From: Taxillus chinensis
Lineage: Eukaryota; Streptophyta; Magnoliopsida; Santalales; Loranthaceae
Assembly: GCA_023512835.1 (NCBI GenBank)
Contig: CM042088.1
Coordinates: forward strand, 12,888,078 to 12,952,077
DNA length: 64,000 bases
Reading direction: 5' to 3'
Shown: piece after piece, positions 35,201 through 47,695 of the stretch
Position numbering within the stretch: position 1 is the first letter of the stretch
Layout of the letters: each line of letters opens with the position of its first letter
Program-made: the position numbers and the translations under genes
The notes under the pieces: model-generated
The model's input: only the letters and a program-made list of their open reading frames with translations
What the model was told of the DNA's origin: nothing
Databases searched by the model: none

Positions 35201-37074
35201 TCCACCTTCCCTTCCTCAGGAAAGGTCAGGGCTGCTAACCTGTGGGTAATGGCACCCCACTGGTCCAACACTGGCCCGGCTCGACTCGCCTCACGATCCC
35301 ACTCCCCTTGCAGGGTACAAGAGATTCCTGCGGGTGACACGAAGGATACACGCCGCCGGTAACAGTCTATCTTGGCCTGGAAAGCCATAAGCCAGTCCAT
35401 ACCCAAGATCAGGTCAAAAGTACGCAAAGGCATCACATGCAAGTCGAAGCTCAGCTCCACATCACCCATGGTTAACACACAATCGCAGCAAACGTGTCGC
35501 ACCTCAATCATACCTCCCACCGGAGACTCTACAACTAAGGGCCTCTCCGCCTCAACACACGTTAACCCCAAGCCCTCAACTATAAGCTCAGCAATAAAAG
35601 AACGCAATGCACCCGTATCGAAAAGAACAGAAGCAAGCATGCGGGAGATCAAAAGAGTACCTTTAACCACCGATGGTCCTGCCCCCTCCTCTGCCGGCGA
35701 AGGTGGTAGCTCAGCCTCCTCCTGGGGTGTCGCATTTAGTGCAAACACCCTCCCTTGGCCCGTGCCACTGGTCGGCTCACTCACTGGGCGGCTCCCGCCC
35801 TGACTGCCTCTAGTATCATCCTGCTGTCGCTCTGGCCTCCCCTGAGGTCGGGTCTGACTGGATCCTGCCTGGTTGGCCTGCCACTGACGAGGTGGTCTCT
35901 CAGCTGGTGCACGGAAGCTAGCATCACTCCTCACGCTGGATGCCACGCCCCCCGCTCCCCTGCTGCCACCCCTGCAAACCCGGCGCAAATGGCCCTCTCG
36001 TCCACAGTTGTTGCATCGCCAGTCCTTCTTGGGGCACTCCCCCTTGAAGTGACCCTGCTCCTCACAGTAGTGACAACCGCTAGGTAGACCCCCAGATGGA
36101 CCACCCTGTCTTCCGCCGCCAAAGGTGAACCTCCCGGGGTTCACAGATGTCTGACCCCGACTGCGAGAAGCACTGCCATCTCTCTCCTCTGTCTTGAGCC
36201 TCTTGGGCCCTGCATCTCGATCAGGCCCACTCTGCAACTGGCGACCCTGATGGGCTTGCCTCCCATCATCCAGCTCTCTCTCGGCTATACGGGCCGTCTC
36301 CACAACCTCAGCATAGGTCTTCAAGCGTAGAATTGCCACCCTCTGCCTAAGGGCTAGCCTAAGGCCCAAAGTGAACTTGTGGGCCTTCAGGTCCTCCCTT
36401 GCCACAGTCTCAGGAGCAAACCTACTCAAGCTCCGGAACTCCCGCTCATACTCAGGTACCGTCCTGGATCCCTGCTTCAGGCTGCTGAATTCCTCCCTCT
36501 TCTACCATCTCACTGATTCCGAGAAGAACTCATCATGGAAGAGTTGCAAGAACTCCTCCCAAAGCATGAGTTGCACCGCACGGCTCCCCGCGACACTCGT
36601 CCACCACTCCAAAGCATCCCCCTCCAGCTGCCGAATGGCCAGTCGCACCTTATCCTCCTCTCGGGGCAGGAGAAAGGAGAACACATGCTCGATCTGCCTC
36701 AACCACTGCTCAGCTACCACGGGATCACCTTCCCCCTTGAATCGCGGAGGTTGTTCCTTTTGAAACCGTGTCACCATGTCATCCTCTGCACGAGTTGGTA
36801 CACCACCCAGCGAACTCTCACGCTCACGAGGTAGCTCCCCTTCTGGTGGTGGTGGTGGCACCACCTGCTGTGCTGCCATCTCACGGCGCACCTCCTCCCG
36901 AACCTCCTGCCGGATTCCCTCCCGTAGCTCTCGTACTTCCAGCCGGATGCCTTCTCGTAGCTGTACTAGCAACAACGCATGCCCTCCAACGGACTGTCCC
37001 GCACTCGGACCCTCATGGGCAGATGACTCATCAGCCACTGCCCCGGACGCACGTGTCTCTCTCCTCGGCAGCAT
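32296..37074 (-). pseudogene. Element A gag-pol, single 1592-codon frame with five TAG stops
   Basis: The frame starts at ATG 37074-37072 (MLPRRETRASG) and runs to TAA 32298-32296 without a frameshift. In order: capsid (about 36780-36505), two CCHC zinc knuckles ([14 protein letters not shown] and [14 protein letters not shown], about 36075-35975), protease VLFDTGA (about 35630), RT with [11 protein letters not shown] (about 34640), RNase H ([13 protein letters not shown]), integrase zinc domain (HQSRVVVHPGG, CLTCQQVKAEH), catalytic core (DFMTSLP, SDRDSRFTSRFW, TDGQTERTNQ) and a C-terminal chromodomain-like region ([12 protein letters not shown]). TAG codons interrupt it at 36502, 34498, 33802, 32833 and 32779. 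The four that align to B or D fall on Gln there. Confidence 0.93.
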
Positions 37075-37490
37075 TCTTACTACACGAAGTAAGAAGCACA
37101 AATGTCAAAACGAATTTATAATCTATTGCGTCACTACCTCTACCCCACTGATCAATTCCTCTATCACATGACATTACACACATACATTGTATCAATCACA
37201 TTTCACAGTTCGGTACGCATTGCCAAACAAATCAGAGTTGCACATTTCACACTTAATCATGTTATCCACAATTTTCCACAGTTTAGCACCCATTGACAGC
37301 AAATGCAACTAGTGCCCTAATGCCAATGCATGCAAATCCGACAACAAGACTGGACTACCCTAAGTACTCCTTGGAAGCTCAAAGAGGACCATGTTGATCA
37401 GGCATGTCCCTCCAGGCTTCTCCAAAGGACTTAGGATAACCAGGTCCGCCCACTACCCTAGGCCAACTAGACCATGCTCTGATACCATAA
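37075..37490 (-). other. 5' leader and primer site of element A
   Basis: TGGTATCAGAGC on the minus strand (37487-37476), complementary to the 3' end of plant initiator tRNA-Met, begins three bases from the LTR. The remaining ~400 bp to the gag start is non-coding leader. Confidence 0.88.
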
Positions 37491-38445
37491 TGTCACGCCC
37501 CGGATTTCCTCCCCGGGGAAACCGGTACGTGACTCCCCGTTCACCCACACAGAGGGCAAAGGGGTTGGATTACTGGATGCCACACAAGCAAAACTAACAA
37601 TTACAATAAACAAACAAGCCACATCTTTATTTAATTTCAAACATCAAAGGGGTCACAAACTAACCATGTTCCATACTACAATTCAATCCCTTATTACATC
37701 GCCCCCCTTTTGGGGTTACATAAATTATAAAATTACATTACTGAAGTGAACAATAAAATGAAGATGGTCTTCCACCTTGGTGTATCCACCTAACGCCTGT
37801 AAGTCCCTGGAAAACAAGCAAACACAGTAGGAGGGGTGAGCAACTACAGCTCAGTAGGGATCAAGTCTCCCCAACCCTTCCCATGTTCCTAATGGCTACA
37901 TGCATGTGCACAGGTGTAGTGACGTGGCAGTATTAAGAAAATAAAGCATTCCACACAAACGGGCGTAACCTCAGCCCCAGCCACACTGGCTAACAAACCA
38001 CATCTCGAGCAAGTGATTTAACCGCCTCTTCAGGCCACTAATTTAACCGCCTCTCAGGCAAAGTAATTTAACCGCCTCTTTAGGCCACTGATTTAACTGC
38101 CTCTCAGGCAAAGTAATTTAACCGCCTCTTCAGGCCAGATACCACAGTCATGCACACAACATACACCACGGTCACTCAAACATAAAACCAAACACTTGGT
38201 GTGCACCCGTTCACAAGTGCACAAACCATTCAGGCAATAGAACAAACACCCAGCATGCATACATACACCAAATCACAAGTCCAGCCACACAGGCATATTA
38301 TCAAACATGTACTAGGCATATACACACAACAATATTCACACAGGCATTTCATCGAACATGTAACATGCACTGACCGCCCAACAACAAAATCACACCAAAA
38401 TGCCATTGAAGGCCAACATCTATATAGGAGATCACACCTATATGG

Positions 38446-38485
<40 letters not shown>

Positions 38486-39225
38486 GCAGGTATAGACCAA
38501 ATTCTACCTAAGAACCCTAGGACAGAGAAGGATTAGCAAGAACAGAACCCCTACCTCAAGTAAAATGCAACAACACAGCAATATTCTGTTCCCATGCCGA
38601 ACGCCGTCCGCCCACGAGACACCGACCACCCACGCAAGACGCCCGGCAGCAACCAGGAGCCCTCCTTCCCTCTCTCTCTCTCTCTGCGACGGCTGGTGGA
38701 GCAACAAACCCCTAAACCTAAAACAGAGGGGCTTCTCCTCCTTATATAGGCAACACAACATCAAAACGACGTAGTTTTGATTAAGTGAATCTAGCATCAA
38801 AATGACGTAGTTTTGATGGAACACGCTATGACCTTCCCACATCCATACACACCAAAATACTCACTATTTGAACTTGGTCCTTTAGGAAGAAATCATCAGC
38901 AAAACAAAAGGAAGACAACCATGCAAAAACATGCCTTCACGCGAAAAGCCCATCTCACGTGCATTCTCGCGTGCAACTCCAAATGCCTAGAATTTTTCCA
39001 CAAGTCTTAGAACAACATTAGGAAGGCTCCCATGCAAAAATATCACTGCACGTGAAAAGCCATTCTCACGTGCATTCTCACGTGCTCTCCTTATTGGGCT
39101 CAAACTTTGCCTCTTGCTTGCTCATCAACATACAAGATGATTTAGCCAAAGTGTGTGGAAAGAAAAACCCCTTAAAACCCAACAATTTCCACTCAAAAGG
39201 CCACCCGCAAACACGGGTCATTACA
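37491..39225 (-). repeat. 5' LTR of element A (1735 bp)
   Basis: Same structure as 30294-31959 but with five copies of the ATTTAACCGCCTCTTCAGGC repeat (38013-38130) and a longer TA microsatellite (about 38451-38483). ACGT palindromes at 38760-38781 and 38796-38817 lie upstream of the TATA-like box on the sense strand. Confidence 0.92.
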
Positions 39226-39230
39226 TTAAC

Positions 39231-40526
39231 GGCACAATGGGCAACCACGGTCCTGCTCTTCCTACTCAGAGCATCTGCCACCACATTACCCTTTGCCAGG
39301 GGTGTACAGCATATCAAACTGAAACTGCTGCAGGTACCACCCACCGCCTCTGCCTAAGGTTCCGGTCTCGCTGAGAAAAGATATACTGCAAGCTCTTGTG
39401 GTCCGTATACACCACAAACTTCTCCCCAAGGAGATAATGCTGCCAGCTCTTAAGTGCAAAGATCACTGCAGCCAACTCCAAATCATGCGTGGGATAGTTC
39501 TGCTCATGTGGCCTCAATTGCCTAGATCCATAAGCAATCACCTGTTGAGCCTGCATCAACACACAACCAAGCCCCACCCTAGAGGCATCACAATACACCT
39601 CGAAAAGCACACCCTCCTGTGGGAGAATCAAGATAGGTGCTGAGGTCAATCGTGCCTTCAGCTCCATGAAAGCACTCTCACACGCATCAGACCAAACAAA
39701 AGGGACTCCCTTCCTCGTCAGGTTCGTCATAGGAGCTGCCAACCTGAAAAAATCCTCCACGAACCTCCGATAGTAGCCTGCCAAACCAAGGAAGCTACGG
39801 ATCTCAAACATATTCGTGGGCCTCTTCCACGACATAACCACCTCGATCTTCTCAGGATCCACTGTGATACCCTCTGAAGATACCACATGCCCCAAGAAGT
39901 GCACCTGTTGCAACCAGAAGTCACATTTTGTAAACTTCGCGTACAACTGATGCTCTCGCAAGGTCTGCAATACAACCTGCAAATGCTTCTCATGCTCCCT
40001 CTTGGTCGCTGAATAGACCAAGATATCATCGTTGAACACCACAACGAACATATCTAAATATGGAGCAAACACCTGGTTCATTAATCCCATAAACTCTGCT
40101 GGAGCATTCGTGAGCCCAAATGGCATCAGGAGCCACTCAAAATGCCCATAACGACAATTGAATGCGGTCTTAGGGATATCTGCCTCCCTAACCCTCAACT
40201 GATGGTATCCAGACCTCAAGTCTATCTTAGAAAACCACCTTGCACTGCGAAACTGATCAAATAGGTCATCGATCCTCGGCAATGGGTACCTGTTCTTCAC
40301 AGTCACCTGGTTCAGCTTCCGGTAGTCAATACACAGCTGAACTGAACCATCCGCCTTCTTGGCAAACAACACTGGAGCACCCCATGGTGAGCTACTCCGC
40401 CTGATAAAGCCTCGTGCCAATAAATCATCTATCTGTCTCTTGAGCTCTCTAAGCTCTGTCGGTACCATCCTGTAGGCCGCTAACCTGATCGGTGTTGTCC
40501 TTGGCAATAACTCGATCGAAAACTCT
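39231..40526 (-). pseudogene. Element B reverse transcriptase and RNase H
   Basis: From 40507 a 390-residue frame gives RT with [27 protein letters not shown] and the catalytic [12 protein letters not shown] (Asn where relatives have Ile, both Asp kept). RNase H follows ([28 protein letters not shown]). A frameshift near 39335 precedes the RNase H end ([12 protein letters not shown], about 39300-39260). The frame is cut on the right by element C at 40532, just inside the start of RT, and on the left by element A. Apart from the frameshift no stop is seen. Confidence 0.9.
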
Positions 40527-40531
40527 ACGTC

Positions 40532-42032
40532 TGATAACGTGCATTTTATGCCATTATTCTAGTGTTTATTTAGGATGTTTAAGAGCATGATTAGAGACTT
40601 ATTGCTTCATATATCATATATATTTGCTCTAACCCCTAGGAAGATGCTATTTGCAAATACATGCGTTTTTAAGCTATTTTGGCAGATTTTGGAGCTCACT
40701 TTTGATATAGTAGATGGCCTCAAACAATTGGCATGCAAGAACAAAAGTTGCTTAGAATGATGTCCTCTACCTACCACAGAAATTTCAGAGCATTTGGAGC
40801 TGCACGTGAATTCACCCATTTCACGTGCAAGCATATTTTTGCTTCTCAGGCCTCTACAGGATGCAAGGAAGCTTGGGGAGAAGTTTGAGCTGATTTGGAG
40901 CTGCACGTGAATTCACTATATCACGTGCAAATTGACGTGCAGAAATATTTTTGGACCGATCCTATCGTTTTTCCATGCTGATCATTTGTTTCTGAAGGCC
41001 CATGTCCAAATTGTGGATGAAAGATAGAGATTTTAAAGTTTGAAGTGTCACTTATCAAAACTACGCCGTTTTGATAAATGGGCTAGGGTACACACCTCAA
41101 GGCCCATCTAACCTCTATAAATTAAGCCTCCACGCCCCCTGCTAGACATCCTAGACCCCCCTACACGTTTTTAGAGAGAGAGAGGCTTCACGATTTGGAG
41201 GCTGCTCTTTGACCTAGGAGAGCAGCCATCGCAGCCGTCGCGGATTTTGGAGCCTGGATTTGAAGCCTTGTTGCGCACGTGGATTAGAAGAAGATGTTTA
41301 GCTTTACTGCCATGGTTTTGCTTGTAATCATGCGTGAGTAGTTCTTATAATCTATGGGAGCAATGTAGCCCCCTTGTTGTTTTGCTGTGTTTATGAATAT
41401 TGGGTTTGGATGATTGAGTTTTGCATGTTTTATGAATCTGTTCTTAATTTCTATCTTTGGATGTACACCTTGGTATTCTTAGCCCTAGTCTGGGGCGGAT
41501 TGAGATTCATAACTTATTTGTAATTGGTGTGATCATTATCCTGTTGCAAGTATGATTTATTGGCTTTACATGTCTGTGTGTTTAGATGACCATTCTGGCA
41601 TACAACTCTTAAAAGGACCTCAATGACCATTTGTTGTCCTTGGCTTATGTTTAGCATGTTTTCAATCAGATAATCCTAATACCATGAACCAGTAGAGATA
41701 ACATAGGGAGGTGAAATTGTGATCCTAGATGCTTTAATCCTTGAATCTTAATCCTAAAATCAATTTGCTTTCTTTGTTTATTCAGAAAACCAAATAAAAA
41801 TTAGATCTTTAGTTAAAAAAAGATTTCGTTTTTGCCAAGACATTGTTTTAAGCAAGATTAATTTGGTGATTTGAGTTAAAGCTAGATAACTTGGTAATCT
41901 CTGTGGGATCGACCCCTTTCTTGTCGCTATTCTATTTAGCATTAGTTAAGAGAATTAATATTTTGAGAAGGGATTTAAACGACAGTAGCTTAACCCTCAC
42001 TTGGGTTTCGCTCACGAAAACCCCGTTCGTCA
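40532..42032 (+). repeat. 5' LTR of element C (1501 bp)
   Basis: Starts TGATAACGTGCATTTTATG and ends CCCCGTTCGTCA. U3 carries two inverted G-box pairs, an ACGT palindrome (41053-41076), a TATA box CTCTATAAATTAAG (about 41113) and a GAGAGAGAG leader (about 41173). Its first 1139 bp match the part of the 3' LTR that remains (59784-60925). Confidence 0.93.
40801..41123 (+). promoter_or_regulatory. G-box/ACGT-palindrome promoter module in element C U3
   Basis: TGCACGTGAA (40801-40810) is inverted as TTCACGTGCA (40820-40829), and TGCACGTGA (40902-40910) as TCACGTGCA (40921-40929), with a half-site GACGTGCA after it. An ACGY-centred palindrome with core TCAAAACTACGCCGTTTTGA lies at 41055-41074, and TATAAAT near 41116. 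CACGTG is the G-box bound by plant bZIP/bHLH factors; the use in light or stress response here is inference. Confidence 0.75.
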
Positions 42033-42035
42033 AAT

Positions 42036-42053
42036 TGGCGCCGTTGCCGGGGA
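42036..42053 (+). other. Primer-binding site of element C
   Basis: TGGCGCCGTTGCCGGGGA starts three bases after the LTR. It is the Asp-tRNA-type primer site known from Athila/Calypso elements. Confidence 0.9.
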
Positions 42054-42248
42054 TTCAACGGTTGACTAGCTTGAGAAATCAACATTGAGTGAAATTGTTT
42101 GAATTCTGATCTTGGTGTTTTATTTTGTCTTTTATTTTCTGTTATTTTTCTTTGAGTTTTTAGTTATTTATTTTCTTTTGTTCGGAGTTGCTGGGTGTGT
42201 TCTTGTTGTTTTACAGGAACATACACCAAGTGTTTGAGGAATTCCTAG

Positions 42249-44120
42249 TTGTGCATGCCAAGACAGGAGTTTATACCATTTAATCGGGAACCTGAAAGAT
42301 TGTTTAGAGCTCGGCGTAGAGCAACTAGGGAAGCAGCACGTGAGGCTGAAGTAGCACTGCAAGGCTTAGAGCATTCAGTAGGTGAATTGATGGCAGATTT
42401 AAGGCCTGATGGTGGTGCACCGCAAGGAGGGGCCAATTACAATGGCCAATATCCAGAAGATGAGGGTAATAGGTTTATGCCCAGAACCTTCTTAGACTAT
42501 GCGAGACCGATGATGTCAGACCATTATTCAGGGATTCGGCAGACAAGAGTCCAAGCAAATAGCTTTGAGCTGAAGCCGGCGTTGATCAACATGGTGAGCA
42601 ACAACGCGTTTGGAGGAACAACCGTGGATGATCCACACCAGCATTTGATGAGGTTCTATCAGATGTGCGACACCATAAAGATCAACAATGTATCGAAGGA
42701 GGCAATAAAGCTAAGGCTTTTCCCTTTCTCTTTAAGGGATAGAGCTCTTGGCTGGTTCAATAGTCTGCCAGCAGGTTCAATCAACAATTGGGAGGAGATG
42801 CAGACCAAGTTCATGTCAAAGTACTTCCCTCCTTCCAAGGTGATCCAGCTCAGAGGGGAGATTAGCAGATTCAGGCAAGTTGAGATGGAGACTCTTCATG
42901 AAGCTTGGGAGCGTTTCAAAGACTTAGTGAGAAGATGCCCTGATCATGGAAGACCCCAGGGATTCAAATTGAATCTTTCTACACAGGTCTTCGGTCCCAC
43001 TCACAAGACAAGGTGAATGCACTTCTGGAGGATGCTTGATGAATCTAGAGCCTGACGCAGCAGCAGAGCTCTTGGAGAGGCTGTCATTAGCTGATTGGCG
43101 GTGGTCTAATGTGCGTACTTCAAAGCCAAGGGAGAAGATAGCTTCAGTTTGATAATTCTTCCAATGATATGCAAGCACAATTCAAGCTTTAGTGAAAGGC
43201 ATGGAAGTATTGGCTCTTAAAGTTGAAGGATCACAACAAGCTTTACCAGAGGTGAGTAGGGCTGGAGTGGAGTTGAAGAATCAAATTATGTTGCAAGAAA
43301 GGGCTTGTACCATAAGCGGCAATTTTATCCTCAACATCAACAACAAGGGTACAACCAAACCAGGACGCAATCTCGGCCATTTCAGAAAAATCAGAACCGA
43401 GGGGGAGATACCTCATTTCAAGACAAATATGTGCCCCCGGGGATGAAGCGAATCAGTATGCTACGGATAATTATTTACACCCACCTCCAGGATTCGAGCA
43501 GAAATAGCTTCACCCTCAACAAAGAAAGAGGAAGGGTATATCGGAATGTGGATGAGCCAACCAAAAGAGAGGATAATTTGGAGGAAAGGGTAGTCACCAT
43601 AGAATCTTCAATGAAGAATATAGAAAAGCCGCTTGTGAGTTTGGCCCAAATGTAAATCAAGGAGTCTCGGCTAAATCTTTTCTAAGTGATACCGAGGTGA
43701 ACCTCAAGGAGAGCTGCAAGGCTATTACTCTAAGAAGCGGGAAGGCACCGAAAGAAGCCGAAGAGCCTAAGAAGAAGGTAAATCCGAAGAACAAGAAAGC
43801 GACCCTTGGAAGTCGATGATCAAGGAAAATCGATAAAGTCAAGAAAGAGTGCAAGAAAAGAAGGACCAGGCACGAGTCAAGACAGAATAGCTGAAGAACA
43901 GAGGCAAGAGCTCAGGCCTACTATATCATTTCCTCAGAGGCTGAGGAACCAGAGGGTTGAAGAAGAGCATGAGCGCTTTCTGAGTTTGTTCAAGAGGCTT
44001 GAAATTAACATTCCATTTATGGAAATCTTGGAGCAGATGCCTAGGTACAGAAAATACATCAAAGATTTTGTGACGAAAAAGAGGAAATATGGGGATCATG
44101 AGACGGTGGCGGTCCACTAA
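42249..44120 (+). pseudogene. Athila-type gag, frameshifted
   Basis: The first frame (42249-43016) has the retrotransposon gag core: SFELKPALINMV, DPHQHLMRFYQMCDTIKIN, LRLFPFSLRDRALGWFNSLP and LHEAWERFKDLVRRCP, all typical of the Athila lineage. A frame change near 42975 and further breaks follow; pieces appear at 43192-43446 and 43305-43655, and the gag end at 43806-44120 (FKRLEINIPFMEILEQMPRY). The capsid-type core is well kept, the nucleocapsid side is damaged. Confidence 0.88.
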
Positions 44121-44621
44121 CGAGGTGAGCGGTGTTGTTCAACGAGTTTGCCCATCAAGCATAAAGATCCGGGCGCTTTTAATCTCCCTTGTGTGATTGG
44201 CAATGCACCGCAGTAGCAGGCCTTATGTGATTTAGGGGCCAGCATCAATTTGATTTCCTTTGCTTTGTATAAGCAGCTTGGGCTTAAGGGCATGAAGCCC
44301 ACTTCCATATCGTTGCAGTTTGCTGACCGGTCTACTGGAAGGCCTGAAGGGATAATTGAAGACGTGTTAGTCAAAGTGGGCTCCTTCATATTTCCAGCGG
44401 ACTTTGTAGTTTTGGAGATGGAAGAAGATAGAGGAGTTCAGCTACTCCTTGGAAGACCGTTTCTTAGAACGGGTTGTGCATTGATTGATGTTGCTCATGG
44501 GCAGCTAACTCTGAGAATTAATGAGGAGACCTTAGTCTTCCACATGGGGAAGGCTTTGCAAGGTCAAGAGGAGGAGGACTGCCTTTGGGTTGAAGACCTT
44601 GAGGAATTGGTGGAAGACTAG
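44121..44621 (+). pseudogene. Athila-type aspartic protease
   Basis: The active-site turn reads LCDLGASINL (about 44220-44250), the DLGA form common in this lineage, followed by LKGMKPTSISLQFADRS, GIIEDVLVKV, FPADFVVLEMEED and LLGRPFLRTG. A TAG at 44214, just before the active site, lies between two CAG codons. The frame ends with an acidic tail before the pol linker. Confidence 0.85.
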
Positions 44622-44689
44622 TTGGCAGAAGAAATTACCACCACCAATAATGGAGCCCTTCACCTATAGAAGCTCAACAAGATGAAGAG

Positions 44690-47629
44690 ATGTACTTGAC
44701 AGCTGAGGAAGATGAGCAAACTACAAATTCTCTGGAGCAAGCTGAGGAGGAGAAAGAAGATGACGTGCCTCCAGCTCCAGAACTGAAGGAGCTGCCTGGA
44801 CACCTAAGGTATGAATTTCTAGACTCTACAAATCAATTCCCAGTCATTGTTGCTTCTAATTTGAATGATGTGGAGTGCATTCAATTGCTAGAAGTCCTTA
44901 GGAAACACAAAAAGGCCCTAGGATGGAACATTGAAAACATTAGGGGTATTAGTCCAGGGATTTGCATGCATAAAATTTTGATGAATGATGATTTTAAACC
45001 CACTGCTTGAAAGACAAAGAAGATTAAACCCTGCCATGAAAGAAGTTGTTAGAAAAGAAATTTTAAAATGGAAAAATGCGGGTATAATTTATGCTATCTC
45101 CAATAGTGAGTGGGTGAGTCCATTGCTTGTTGTGCCCAAGAAAGGGGGCATGACCGTGATTAAAAATGAGAAAAATGAATTGATCCCATCTCGCACTGTG
45201 ACGGGGTGGAGAGTGTGTGTTGACTATAGAAAGCTGAACAAGGCTACTAGGAAGGATCATTTTTCTCTTCCTTTCATTGATCAAATGTTGGATAGGTTAG
45301 CTGGCTATAGTCACTACTGCTTTTTAGATGGCTATTCCGGGTATAATCAGATCATGGTTAAGCCCAAGGACCAAGAAAAGACCACCTTCACGTGCCCTTT
45401 TGGCACTTTTGCATTTAGGAGAATGCCATTTGGGCTTTGTAATGCCCCTGCCACCTTTCAAAGGTGTATGATGGCCATTTTTCAGGGTTTGGTTGAGGAG
45501 ATCATGGAGGTCTTCATGGATGACTTCTCGGTGTTTGGTTCCTCCTACCAACAGTGCTTGAAAAATCTAGATGTGGTCTTAGAGAGATGTGAGGAGAAGG
45601 AACTAGTCCTAAATTGGGAGAAATGCCATTTCATGGTAACTGAGGGGGTAGTTCTAGGGCACAAGGTGTCTGCACATGGTTTGGAGGTAGACAAGGCAAA
45701 AATCTCCACTATTGAGACTCTGCCACCTCCAACCAATGAAAAAGGAGTGAGAAGTTTCCTTGGCCATGCTGGCTTTTATAGGAGATTCATTAAGGACTTC
45801 TCAAAAATTGCAAAACCCATGAGTAAGTTGTTAGAAAAAGACACAAGCTTTGAGTTTAATGCAGATTGCTTAGAAACTTTCAACATCCTAAAGGGTAAGT
45901 TAGTCACTGCACCTGTTATAGTCACACCTGACTGGGCTCAGCCTTTTGAGCTAATGTGTGATGCGAGTGATTATGCTGTGGGGGTAGTCTTAGGGCAAAG
46001 ACGTGATAAGGTGTTTAGGGTCATTTACTATGCTAGTAAGACCTTAGATGATGCTCAACAGAACTATACCACCACTGAGAAAGAGTTGCTAGCCGTGGTT
46101 TATGGCTGCAACAAGTTTAGACCCTACCTTTTTGGGTCTAAAGTCATTGTTTATACTGATCATGCTGCATTGAAATATTTGTTTGCTAAAAAAGAAGCTA
46201 AGCCACGCTTGATTAGATGGGTTCTCCTCTTACAGGAATTTGACCTTGAAATTAGAGACACAAAGGGAGCCCTAAATTCTGTGGCTGATCACCTCTCCCG
46301 TGTGGAGAATGCACCTAAGTCTCTACCCATTGTAGATGACTTTCCTGATGAGAAGTTGTTTGAGGTGCATCATCTTCCTTGGTTTGCTGACATAGCAAAT
46401 TATTTAGCCACTGGGTTCATACCCAAGCAGTTAGACTACCACCAGAGAAAGAAATTGGTAGTGGATGCTAAGAAATTCATTTGGGAAGACCCAATTCTTT
46501 ATAGGAGGTGTTTTGACCAAATTATTAGAAAGTGTGTCCTTGAGGAGGAGGTAGATGACATAATACATCATTGTCATGCATCACATTATGGGGGCCACTT
46601 TGGGGTGCAAAGAACTGTGGCTAAAATCATACAGTGTGGCTTTTATTGGCCTCACATGGTGAAAGACACCTATGTCTACATCAAAAAGTGTGATAGATGT
46701 CAAAAGGTAGGTGGTCTGTCTAGGAAAAATGAGATGCCCTTAACTGGAATCCTTCCAGTTGAAATTTTTGACATTTGGGGCATTGACTTCATGGGGCCAT
46801 TCCCCAATTCTGATGGGTATTCATACATTTTGCTTGCTGTGGATTATGTGTCTAAGTGGGTAGAAACTATTCCTACTAGAGTGAATGATGCTAGGGTTGT
46901 GACTCACTTCCTTACTAGGAACATTTTTAGCCGTTTTGGGACACCAAGGGCTATAATCAGTGATGAGGGTAGTCATTTCTGCAACAAATTATTTGACAAA
47001 TTATTGAACAAGTATGGTGTCACTCATAGGAAGTCTTTAGCTTACCACCCACAAGCTAATGGACAAGCAGAAGTGTCCAACAGAGAGATTAAGGCCATTT
47101 TAGAGAAAACTGTTGGAGCCAATAGGAAAGATTGGTCTCAAAGGCTTGATGAAGCCTTATGGGCATATAGGACAGCTTACAAAACTCCCATTGGGATGTC
47201 ACCTTACCGTATTCTATATGGTAAGGCATGTCACTTGCCTGTGGAACTAGAACACAAAGCTCATTGGGCCTTGAAGAAGTTAAATTTTAACCCACAAGAG
47301 ATCAAGGAGCTTAGGATGACTCAATTAATTGAGTTAGATGAGCTTAGGCTGGATGCCTATGATAGTGTTAAATTATACAAAGAAAGAACTAAGAAATGGC
47401 ATGATAGGCAACTCAACAATGAACCTTTAACCTTAGGGTAGAAAGTTCTTCTATTTAACACAAGGTTGAGGTTATTTCCTGGCAAATTAAGGTCCAAGTG
47501 GATGGGACCTTTTGTGATAGTTGATAAAAAGCCATATGGGAGCTTTGAGCTCCAAGCTGTAGATGGCAAGAAATTTTGGGTGAATGGCAACAGACTGAAA
47601 CATACTTTGATTCAACTTAGAGGGAGATA
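44690..47629 (+). pseudogene. Athila-type pol: RT, RNase H, integrase
   Basis: The linker LPGHLRYEFL...KALGWNIENIRGISPGICMHKI is at 44690-45005. One frame change there leads into an 818-codon frame (to 47441). It contains RT with [18 protein letters not shown] and catalytic FMDD (45513-45524), RNase H ([26 protein letters not shown]), the integrase zinc domain ([17 protein letters not shown]), catalytic core ([28 protein letters not shown]) and [15 protein letters not shown] at 47439 is the only stop before the integrase C-terminal part, which reads on to TAG at 47627 (KVLLFNTRLRLFPGKL). All catalytic residues I can check are present; one frame change and one stop break it. Confidence 0.92.
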
Positions 47630-47695
47630 GTTGATTCTCTCTCTTTCACCATTGCATGATCATAACTAAAAGTCTAGCTACAAACTTTAAATAAA

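Larger units (their letters stand above)
30294..39225 (-). mobile_element. Element A: nearly complete Tekay-like Ty3 element
   Basis: Two LTRs, primer site, one long gag-pol frame and polypurine tract are all present in order on the minus strand. Flanks are TTAAT (30289-30293) and TTAAC (39226-39230), a 5-bp duplication with one change, within the pol gene of element B. Protein remnants (two zinc knuckles, integrase end [12 protein letters not shown]) and LTR ends TGTAATGACCCG...GGGGCGTGACA fit the Tekay/Del chromovirus group; the lineage call is from memory of family features. Its coding frame has only five stops and no frameshift, so it is among the younger insertions here. Confidence 0.92.
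26283..40531 (-). mobile_element. Element B: Tekay-like Ty3 element, split by element A and cut by C
   Basis: On the minus strand, B runs right to left. Its reverse transcriptase and RNase H lie at 39231-40526, its integrase at 28751-30293 and its 3' LTR at 26283-28469. Element A occupies 30294-39225 and Athila element C interrupts B at 40532, inside pol just before the RT domain. Reading across the A insertion at the near-identical TTAAT/TTAAC duplications keeps the pol frame between the RNase H end and the integrase start. B's gag, protease and 5' LTR should lie beyond the right edge. Confidence 0.88.

Noticed and set aside
35372..36087. Plus-strand frames over the gag/protease of element A
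   Set aside because: They are shadows of the minus-strand gag-pol frame and show no domains.
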